Source: Schleiferiaceae bacterium
GTDB lineage: Bacteria > Bacteroidota > Bacteroidia > Flavobacteriales > Schleiferiaceae
Assembly (NCBI GenBank): GCA_030829675.1
Contig: JAURAE010000035.1
Coordinates: 1-12,498, forward strand
Length of the DNA: 12,498 nt
Reading direction: 5' to 3'
Every line of letters starts with the position of its first letter. The stretch's first letter is position 1. Below the pieces are notes generated by a model. It did not search any database, was not told where the DNA came from, and saw only the letters and a program-made list of their open reading frames with translations. The translations under genes and the position numbers were made by a program. Shown piece after piece: positions 7,112-12,498 of this stretch.

Positions 7112-7605
7112 TGGCGGTAATTAAGAAAAAGAAGGACAAGGCGTTGCCGGCGGTAAATACCTCGGCACTTCCGGATATTGTTTTCATGTTGCTGTTCTTC
7201 TTCATGGTTGCTACGGTAATGCGTGAAGTAGATTTGAAAGTGACGGTAAACAAGCCGCAAGCCACAGAAATTCAAAAATTGGAGCGCAAGTCGTTGGTGA
7301 CTTACATCTACGCTGGTGCCCCACGTGTAAAGTACCAAGATAAATTTGGTCGTTCTCCACGTGTCCAATTGAATGATGCATTCGCTTCTTTGGACGATAT
7401 CCAACCGTTCGTTATTCAAGAGCGTGAGCAGAAATCAGAAGAAGATGCAGCAATGATGACTATGTCTATCAAGGCCGATAAAACGGTAAAGATGGGTCTC
7501 ATTACAGATATCAAATTGCAATTGCGCAAAGCGCAAGCGTTGAAGATCAACTATAGTTCAAACCAGCCTAAGAACGTGGAAGCGTTGTACAGCTCAGAGA
7601 ACTAA
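7111..7605 (+). CDS. exbD: ExbD/TolR-like biopolymer transport protein, second copy
   Basis: The 164-residue protein has a lysine-rich cytoplasmic N-terminus (IKKKKDK), one helix at about 20-36 (LPDIVFMLLFFFMVATV) with the key Asp22, and a periplasmic domain of about 125 residues. It differs clearly from the first ExbD in its periplasmic part and lacks the CxxC, so the two are paralogues with separate roles and probably not interchangeable copies. Two different ExbD proteins could fill the two central positions of an ExbB pentamer as a heterodimer (inference). The ATG overlaps the previous stop by one base. It is the last gene of the operon, and a strong terminator begins 29 nt after its stop. 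No tonB gene follows. Confidence 0.9.
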   Translation: MAVIKKKKDKALPAVNTSALPDIVFMLLFFFMVATVMREVDLKVTVNKPQATEIQKLERKSLVTYIYAGAPRVKYQDKFGRSPRVQLNDAFASLDDIQPFVIQEREQKSEEDAAMMTMSIKADKTVKMGLITDIKLQLRKAQALKINYSSNQPKNVEALYSSEN

Positions 7606-7634
7606 AAGCAAAGAGAATCGCTTGTATAGGCGAG

Positions 7635-7663
7635 AAAGCCGGCCCTTTGGGTCGGCTTTTTTT
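7635..7663 (+). terminator. Rho-independent terminator of the exbB-exbD operon
   Basis: AAAGCCGGCCC (7635-7645) pairs with GGGTCGGCTTT (7649-7659) as an 11-bp stem with one G-U wobble and a TTT loop. A run of seven T ends at 7663. The convergent CPBP protease stop codon lies at 7662-7664, so the T-run abuts that gene. In the minus direction the stem is followed by only TTT before CTCG, so it would work less well there. Confidence 0.9.
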
Positions 7664-8501
7664 ATGCTTTGCGTTGAGTATATATGGTGTAGAGTCCTGC
7701 CAAGACTAGAATTGGACCCGTATAAGACCATATCGAACCGGCCATGGTGCTTTCCTCCAACAAGTTTCCGTCGTTCAAATACGCGCTGCCTAGGGCTGTT
7801 GCATTGTTTATGAAATGCAGCCCTATGGGCACCCAAATCGAACCGGTCCAGTGCTTTAAATAGCCGAATACCATCCCCATAAATAATATCGGCAAGACGC
7901 TAAGCGGCTGCATGTGTCCTAAGGCGAAGAATAGGGCAGTACCTGCGATCGCAATGTGGTGGTTGAATTTTTGTCCAAGCAAACCCTGCACGGCCCCGCG
8001 AAAGAATAGTTCCTCACCAATTGCTGGAACAACCACCATGATTAATGCATTGGCCAATAACGTCGTTGTCACCATATCACGCAGGAGAATATCTAAGGCA
8101 AGTTTAACTGTCGCCTCTTGTGCTTTTAGCTCTTCCACCCAAGGAGCCTCGGGCAACAGTACCATGTTTAGATGTGCAAGGGCATCAATGGTGAAGAAGG
8201 AGCCCGCAATAATGAGCAACAACGCACCCCATCCCGAAGGTGTTATTCTTGCGCTCCGCCACCCTAATAAGGCTTGAGGAGAAGATTTGCTCCACCACAT
8301 CAGAACGAGCGGCGGAACTAAAAAGACCCCTAAGCTGTTGGTCAGTTGTAACCAACGCATCGCACCGGGCTCAGATAGGTTGTCGTATGCGGCGGTTGCG
8401 ATGATGAATCCGATGCCGCCAATGAGGAGTGAGCTTAGAATAATGACCAAAATAAAAGAAGCCGCAATTCTTACAGGGCTCCATGAAGGGTGGTTTTGCA
8501 T
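7662..8501 (-). CDS. CPBP family intramembrane glutamic endopeptidase (CAAX protease/Rce1-like)
   Basis: The 279-residue protein is strongly hydrophobic with about eight likely helices. It carries the three CPBP/Abi signatures: EELFFR (E163, E164, R168), FFALGH (H196) and HFINN (H229/N233). In Rce1-type enzymes the glutamates and histidines form the catalytic site inside the membrane. Bacterial members cleave membrane peptides or proteins, but the substrate here is unknown. I chose the ATG at 8501. An ATG at 8561 in the same frame would add 20 residues and run across the start of divergent dusB. The gene converges on the exbD terminator. A one-mismatch -7 element (TATCTTTA on the minus strand, 8526-8533) lies inside the first codons of dusB. 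Confidence 0.88.
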   Translation of the reverse strand: MQNHPSWSPVRIAASFILVIILSSLLIGGIGFIIATAAYDNLSEPGAMRWLQLTNSLGVFLVPPLVLMWWSKSSPQALLGWRSARITPSGWGALLLIIAGSFFTIDALAHLNMVLLPEAPWVEELKAQEATVKLALDILLRDMVTTTLLANALIMVVVPAIGEELFFRGAVQGLLGQKFNHHIAIAGTALFFALGHMQPLSVLPILFMGMVFGYLKHWTGSIWVPIGLHFINNATALGSAYLNDGNLLEESTMAGSIWSYTGPILVLAGLYTIYTQRKA

Positions 8502-8508
8502 CGGGTTG

Positions 8509-8516
8509 TATTTTTG
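8509..8516 (+). promoter_or_regulatory. Putative -7 promoter element of dusB, 5 nt before the ATG
   Basis: TATTTTTG is an exact match to TAnnTTTG and ends five bases before the dusB ATG at 8522. Transcription from such an element would begin at or within about 2 nt of the ATG, giving a leaderless or nearly leaderless mRNA. No convincing -33 TTG lies at the right distance, which lowers confidence. Confidence 0.5.
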
Positions 8517-8521
8517 CAGTG

Positions 8522-9538
8522 ATGGTAAAGATAGGAGATATAGAGATTGGTGAATTTCCACTGTTGCTCGCGCCCATGGAGGATGTGAGTGATCCCCCGT
8601 TCCGCAAGCTTTGTAAGGATCACGGGGCTGATGTGATGTACACCGAATTCATTTCTTCCGAAGGGCTTATTCGCGATGCGGCGAAGAGCGTAAAGAAATT
8701 GGACTTCTACGAATACGAGCGTCCTTTGGGCATTCAAATCTTCGGGAACGAGATTGAAAGTATGCGTCAGGCAGCTGCCATCTGCGAAGAATCTAATCCG
8801 GACATCATAGATATAAATTACGGTTGTCCTGTAAAGAATGTCGCTTGTAAAGGCGCAGGCGCGGGGATCCTTCAGGATATTCCGAAGATGGTCAAGATGA
8901 CTGCTGAAATAGTCAAAGCGGTCAACAAGCCGGTGACGGTAAAAACTAGATTGGGCTGGGACGAGAATACGAAATACATCGTTGAGGTGGCAGAGCGTCT
9001 TCAAGATGTGGGTATTCAGGCCATCTCAATTCACGGTCGAACGCGCAAGCAGATGTATAAGGGAGAGGCGGACTGGACCTTGATCGCCGAAACCAAGAAC
9101 AACCCGCGTCTACACATTCCTGTTTTCGGGAACGGCGATGTCGACAGTGGGCCAAAGGCGCTCGAATACAAGAACAAATACGGCGTTGATGGTATTATGA
9201 TCGGCCGCGCGAGTATTGGATACCCTTGGATCTTTGACGAGATCAAATACTTCCTTGAACACGGCGTGGAGGCAGCTAAGCCTACCGTGGAAGAACGTGT
9301 AGCTGCCGCTCGTGAGCACTTTGAGATGAGCTTGAAATGGAAAGAAGAGCGCTATGCGGTAATGGAAACCAGAAAGCATTACACGAATTACTTCCGTGGA
9401 TTGACGCACTTCAAGCCTTACCGCTCACGATTAGTCACCTTGGAAGATCCGCAAGAAGTCTTGGCGACCTTAGACGAAATTGAATCTGAATATATTGCCA
9501 AATACGGCAACGATCAAAACGAAATCTTGATTGGTTAG
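8522..9538 (+). CDS. dusB: tRNA-dihydrouridine synthase, DusB family
   Basis: The 338-residue flavoenzyme reduces specific uridines in the tRNA body to dihydrouridine with NADPH. The FMN barrel starts with LLLAPMEDVSDPPFR (14-28). The active-site segment INYGCPVKNV holds the catalytic Cys102. VKTRLGW supplies Lys141 for FMN binding, IHGRTRKQMYKG.ADW (170-185) is the family motif with His171, and GNGD (203-206) plus GIMIGRA (224-230) bind the FMN phosphate. The C-terminal helical part (about 255-335) would contact tRNA. The ATG at 8522 gives the normal DusB N-terminus; an upstream in-frame ATG at 8483 adds 13 residues but overlaps the CPBP gene and precedes the -7 element. Its stop overlaps the convergent permease gene by 4 nt. 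Confidence 0.93.
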   Translation: MVKIGDIEIGEFPLLLAPMEDVSDPPFRKLCKDHGADVMYTEFISSEGLIRDAAKSVKKLDFYEYERPLGIQIFGNEIESMRQAAAICEESNPDIIDINYGCPVKNVACKGAGAGILQDIPKMVKMTAEIVKAVNKPVTVKTRLGWDENTKYIVEVAERLQDVGIQAISIHGRTRKQMYKGEADWTLIAETKNNPRLHIPVFGNGDVDSGPKALEYKNKYGVDGIMIGRASIGYPWIFDEIKYFLEHGVEAAKPTVEERVAAAREHFEMSLKWKEERYAVMETRKHYTNYFRGLTHFKPYRSRLVTLEDPQEVLATLDEIESEYIAKYGNDQNEILIG

Positions 9539-10737
9539 TCCCTCACGACATTCTTCGTAGACCAGGCGCTCATCAAAGTGCCTATGCCTAGTACAATTAA
9601 GGTCGTAAGCGCCACATGCGAAAGTTTTAGTGTCACTGGATAGAATTCCTGAACATAGCCCGAGCCGAGGGTGATGAGACCGACCTGTTGTTGAAGCACA
9701 ATCAAGAGGATGGCAAGGGTCATTCCTAAGGCCCAACCTGCACCGACAATATACATGCCGTTAGTGAAGAATATTTGACGTAATTGGGCATTCGAGGCAC
9801 CCATCGACCATAGCGTGCGGATATCATTATCCTTTTCAAGGGCGATGATGGTCAATGCGCTCACCACGCCGAAACTAGCTAGGAACACGACAAAGGCAAG
9901 GATGGCAATGACGACCAGTCGTTCGGATCGCATGACCTTGAACAAGGTGGCTTCTTGCTCTAGTCTATCCGCAACGACCACGCGATCGCCGAAGTGATTT
10001 TCAATGGACGTTCTCAATGCCTTGTCCTCAGCATACACCTCTAGATAAGAGGGGTGAGTAGCGCCAGTAAATTCTTGGACCCACTGGCGCGGGGCAATGA
10101 CTTTATTGGCGTCGTAATCCGGTTGCACCGTGTGAATAGCCGTCACAAAAACATTCTTGGCCTGCACCGCATCGCTCAGGTTCAGGGCGTTGGTAGAAGC
10201 GTTGATTTTTGGCAGATAAACGGTAATAATGGGCGGCGGATTGGTATTTGAAATCCCCAAATGGTAAGCCACTCCCGCCCCTAATCGAAGGGTATTTCCT
10301 CCAAGGTCGAGTGCCGGATCAGCTTGAGTCAGCAGGTGTTGGTCCAAATGGTGTTCTTTTTCGTATTCCATCGAACTGCCCAACAAATAAGCAATGTGTT
10401 GATGGTCTCCTTGTGCCAAGAGCACGCGCTGCTCAAAGACAGGCTCGAATACTGAAGTAGGGTAGTGGGCGGCTTCGTTGGAAATAAAAGCAGAATCTTC
10501 CGCGGTAAGTTCTAAATATTGCCCGGTTGCAGGACTGATTTTCAGAGCTGGATTCGCATGCTCATATTGGCTGGCAACTAAATCTTCCAGCCCGGCGAAA
10601 GCACTGAGCACCACTGCCATGGCCGCGGTACCTAAGGATAGTCCAATCAACGCAGTTAGCGACATCAGACGGATAGCACCTAATCTTCCCTTAGAAAAGA
10701 AGTATTTACGAGCGAGATAGGTGCTGAAAGATTTCAC
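9535..10737 (-). CDS. LolC/LolE-like ABC transporter permease (FtsX/MacB superfamily)
   Basis: The 400-residue protein has the LolC/LolE plan. A short N-terminus YLARKYFFSK leads into helix 1 (about 24-46), then a large periplasmic domain (about 50-270), then three helices (about 273-297, 318-340 and 372-391). The cytoplasmic segment EKDNDIRTLWSMGAS after helix 2 corresponds to the loop that touches the ATPase in this superfamily. LolCDE extracts lipoproteins from the inner membrane for delivery to the outer membrane. No LolD ATPase is nearby, so it must be encoded elsewhere, and the exact role is inferred. The start is GTG (10735-10737), 6 nt after the rbfA stop; the first internal ATG would cut into helix 1. 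The pair rbfA-permease is a gene order I associate with Bacteroidetes. Confidence 0.85.
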   Translation of the reverse strand: MKSFSTYLARKYFFSKGRLGAIRLMSLTALIGLSLGTAAMAVVLSAFAGLEDLVASQYEHANPALKISPATGQYLELTAEDSAFISNEAAHYPTSVFEPVFEQRVLLAQGDHQHIAYLLGSSMEYEKEHHLDQHLLTQADPALDLGGNTLRLGAGVAYHLGISNTNPPPIITVYLPKINASTNALNLSDAVQAKNVFVTAIHTVQPDYDANKVIAPRQWVQEFTGATHPSYLEVYAEDKALRTSIENHFGDRVVVADRLEQEATLFKVMRSERLVVIAILAFVVFLASFGVVSALTIIALEKDNDIRTLWSMGASNAQLRQIFFTNGMYIVGAGWALGMTLAILLIVLQQQVGLITLGSGYVQEFYPVTLKLSHVALTTLIVLGIGTLMSAWSTKNVVRD

Positions 10738-10743
10738 CTGTGA

Positions 10744-11103
10744 TTATTTGATGGGACTTTCGCCTTCACCGCGTAACAGGCGGTCGATGTTTTCTTCGTA
10801 CTCCAAGCTATCGTCTACATAGACCATAAGCTCTGGAACAACGCGTAACTGACTCCCGACGGCGTGACCTAGGGCACCACGCAATTTTGCGTTGTTTAGT
10901 TGCAAGAAATCGAAGGTTTCCTTCGTTTTAGCTACGGGAAAAATGCTCACGTAAATTTTAGCCAAACCAAGGTCAGGACTCACGCGTACTTTCGAGACGC
11001 TGAGTAGGGTGCCTGGGAAATGGTCTTTGGCCAATTGTTGTAAGATTCCGGCCATTTCCTTTTGAAGGAGCTTGGCAATTTTAAGTTGACGTGTGCTTTC
11101 CAT
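10744..11103 (-). CDS. rbfA: 30S ribosome-binding factor A
   Basis: The 119-residue protein is the KH-like 30S maturation factor RbfA, which helps process and fold the 5' end of 16S rRNA and matters most in the cold. MESTRQLKIAKLLQKEMAGILQQ is the typical N-terminal helix. VRVSPDLGLAKIYVSIF and LRVVPELMVYVDDSLEYEENIDRLL are the standard strand and helix blocks. I chose the ATG at 11101-11103; an upstream in-frame ATG at 11121 would add six residues, but it lies ahead of an exact -7 promoter element that ends 5 nt before the chosen ATG. The permease gene follows after 6 nt, so the two are probably co-transcribed. Confidence 0.92.
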   Translation of the reverse strand: MESTRQLKIAKLLQKEMAGILQQLAKDHFPGTLLSVSKVRVSPDLGLAKIYVSIFPVAKTKETFDFLQLNNAKLRGALGHAVGSQLRVVPELMVYVDDSLEYEENIDRLLRGEGESPIK

Positions 11104-11108
11104 AGGTG

Positions 11109-11116
11109 CAAATTTA
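11109..11116 (-). promoter_or_regulatory. Putative -7 promoter element of rbfA, 5 nt before the ATG
   Basis: On the minus strand TAAATTTG matches TAnnTTTG exactly and ends five bases before the rbfA ATG (ATG at 11103-11101). The spacing is identical to that at dusB and again predicts a leaderless or nearly leaderless mRNA. I did not find a clear -33 element. Confidence 0.5.
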
Positions 11117-11160
11117 CGCATTGCCGCGTAAGCGCTACCTTCGCTGCAACGAAAAGAACT

Positions 11161-12498
11161 ATGAAGGCATTTCTTCGCATTATTCGAACCATGGGCCCCT
11201 TCGCCAGTTACATTGCACTGGCGGCCTTTTTTAACCTTCTTACGGTGGTTTTTAGCATAGGTTCAATTGGTGCGCTCATCCCTTTGCTCAATATTATTTT
11301 CGATACGCCAGGTGCGGATTTAGTGGGTGCAGCTCCTTGGAAAGTGGCAATGGCTGAGCGAGTAGAGTCATACAGAGACCTTCACGGCGCTTCTTCCACC
11401 CTCGTTCGAATAATCCAAATAGTTTTTTTCATTTTCATTGGGAAAAACCTATCCCGGTATGCGGCCTTATGGACTATGGCACCTGTTCGAAATGGAGTGG
11501 TGGCAAACTTTAAACAGGCCCTACACGATCAGTGGATTGCCTTGAGCTTGCGCCAGCACAGCAAATGGCAAAAAGGAGATTTACTGACCCGCGCCACGGC
11601 GGATTTAAATGAAATAGAATGGTCCATGCTTAAGGGTATGGAGGGATTCGTACGCGACCCTTTGATGATTTTAGGGACCTTGGCAGTACTTTTCACCATG
11701 AGTCCTACCTTGACCTTATGGGCCTTGGCCATTATTCCCATATCCGGGGGGCTTATTGCAACGGTGGGAAAGAGTCTGAAGCGCAGCGCGAAGGAAGCTC
11801 AAGGCCTTTTGGGACAAAATACCACAGCGCTAGAAGAAGCGCTATCGAACTTACCCATTATAAAGAGTTACGCTGTAGAGTCGCAAATGAGTGGTCTGTT
11901 CGCTCAAAGTGTGCGTCAATGGCAGCGCACGATGACTAAGGTGTTCCGAAAGCGCGACCTAAGCTCACCTATCGCGGAAGTCTTGGGGGTAAGTGTGTTG
12001 CTCGTAGTTCTTTATCTCGGCGGCCAAGAGGTGCTGGCGGGTAAGCGCCTGACCGGTGGAGAATTAGTGGCCTTTATTTTATTATTCTACCAATTAATTC
12101 CTGCCTTCAAAAACGTCACCAATGCCCTCTACGACATCCAAAAAGGCAATGCCAGTGCGGAGCGAATCTTTGAGGTCCTGGACATGGTGGTACCGCCCTC
12201 AGGAGACCAGCCTGTGGTTGAAGCCGATTGGAAGGAAAATATCACCCTGCACAACGTTCGTTTTGCTTACGACGACCGCGAGGTGTTGCAAGGCTTAGAC
12301 CTCATGATCCCAGCTGGGAAAACAACCGCGCTTGTAGGGCCCTCTGGCGGCGGTAAAAGTTCACTACTGTACTTATTGGCGGGCTTTGATCATCCTCAAC
12401 AAGGAACAGTCGCTTTAGGATCTAAGGATTTGAAGGAGGTAGATATGGCCCATTACCGCAGGGGGTTAGGCTGGGTGCCACAGCATCCATTATTGTTT
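11161..12498 (+). CDS. ABC exporter, fused membrane and ATP-binding domains (MsbA-like), 3' end missing
   Basis: The reading frame is open from the ATG to the right edge, giving 446 residues. The first ~325 form an ABC type I exporter membrane domain with likely helices at about 15-45, 83-105, 165-200, 270-290 and 300-320, the last followed by NALYDIQKGNASAERIFEVLD, a typical link to the ATPase. The nucleotide-binding domain begins near 360 (ITLHNVRFAYDDREVLQGLDL). The Walker A motif GPSGGGKS is at 393-400 and the Q-loop glutamine at 441 (GWVPQHPLLF). The signature motif, Walker B and H-loop lie beyond the edge. Relatives export lipid A, lipids, peptides or drugs across the inner membrane; the substrate cannot be told. 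It is divergent from rbfA across 57 nt. A near-match to the -7 consensus, TACCTTCG, lies at 11136-11143. Confidence 0.9.
   Translation, partial: MKAFLRIIRTMGPFASYIALAAFFNLLTVVFSIGSIGALIPLLNIIFDTPGADLVGAAPWKVAMAERVESYRDLHGASSTLVRIIQIVFFIFIGKNLSRYAALWTMAPVRNGVVANFKQALHDQWIALSLRQHSKWQKGDLLTRATADLNEIEWSMLKGMEGFVRDPLMILGTLAVLFTMSPTLTLWALAIIPISGGLIATVGKSLKRSAKEAQGLLGQNTTALEEALSNLPIIKSYAVESQMSGLFAQSVRQWQRTMTKVFRKRDLSSPIAEVLGVSVLLVVLYLGGQEVLAGKRLTGGELVAFILLFYQLIPAFKNVTNALYDIQKGNASAERIFEVLDMVVPPSGDQPVVEADWKENITLHNVRFAYDDREVLQGLDLMIPAGKTTALVGPSGGGKSSLLYLLAGFDHPQQGTVALGSKDLKEVDMAHYRRGLGWVPQHPLLF

Noticed and set aside
8483..8521. Longer dusB N-terminus from ATG 8483
   Set aside because: The extra 13 residues do not match the family, overlap the divergent gene's start, and lie upstream of the probable -7 element.
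8502..8561. Longer CPBP protease N-terminus from ATG 8561
   Set aside because: The extra 20 residues would be encoded across the dusB start, and the shorter form begins with a normal short cytoplasmic tail before helix 1.
9564..9583. Hairpin AGGCGCT/AGTGCCT near the dusB stop
   Set aside because: It has a G-U pair and no T-run, and lies inside the permease coding sequence.
11104..11121. Longer RbfA N-terminus
   Set aside because: Six extra residues, not typical of RbfA, and the ATG precedes an exact -7 element that points to the internal ATG.
11140..11153. Near-palindrome TTCG-CTGCAA-CGAA upstream of the ABC exporter
   Set aside because: Very short arms; not distinguishable from chance.
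1..12498. CRISPR arrays, tRNAs, insertion sequences, phage or defence genes
   Set aside because: No repeat-spacer pattern, cloverleaf sequence, transposase or integrase motif, or terminal inverted repeat was seen on either strand.

Overview
The window looks like chromosomal DNA from a Bacteroidota bacterium, most likely in or near the Flavobacteriales. The reasons are: several start regions carry a match to the Bacteroidetes -7 promoter element TAnnTTTG; almost no start codon is preceded by a strong Shine-Dalgarno sequence; and the gene content and order (SDR-type threonine dehydrogenase, tatD-ansA-exbB-exbD-exbD, rbfA followed by a LolC/LolE-type permease) are typical of that phylum. Base composition looks roughly balanced by eye, which is higher in GC than many flavobacteria. 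I see no insertion sequence, phage gene, integrase, tRNA, rRNA or CRISPR array.

Layout, left to right. (1) A partial threonine 3-dehydrogenase gene on the minus strand runs off the left edge. It is divergent from trhO, and the two face each other across a perfect 19-bp palindrome that supplies a -7 element to each strand. (2) A plus-strand block trhO - acyl-CoA carboxylase beta subunit - tatD - ansA is tightly spaced (33 nt, 1-nt overlap, 1 nt) and may be co-transcribed. (3) After a 109-nt gap comes a compact proton-channel operon: an ExbB/TolQ-like protein with a signal peptide and an Ala/Glu-rich extension, a small four-helix membrane protein of unknown function, and two different ExbD-like proteins. 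It ends in a strong rho-independent terminator. (4) A minus-strand CPBP membrane protease gene converges on that terminator and is divergent from dusB. (5) dusB converges, with a 4-nt overlap, on a minus-strand pair in which rbfA is upstream of a LolC/LolE-like permease. (6) Divergent from rbfA is a plus-strand fused ABC exporter, cut by the right edge within its nucleotide-binding domain.

How the genes relate. The left part is mostly metabolism and tRNA modification: threonine and asparagine breakdown, acyl-CoA carboxylation and tRNA U34 hydroxylation. The middle is an energy-transducing inner-membrane complex that would use the proton gradient to drive an outer-membrane or envelope process. 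No TonB or outer-membrane partner lies in the window. The right part is tRNA dihydrouridylation, 30S maturation and envelope ABC transport.

I did not find a clearly new biological system; most genes are ordinary core genes. The points most worth a second look are the palindromic divergent promoter, two genes in which a -7 element sits exactly 5 nt before the ATG (likely leaderless mRNAs), the repeat-built periplasmic extension on ExbB, the unknown four-helix protein inside the operon, and a CxxC motif in the first ExbD.
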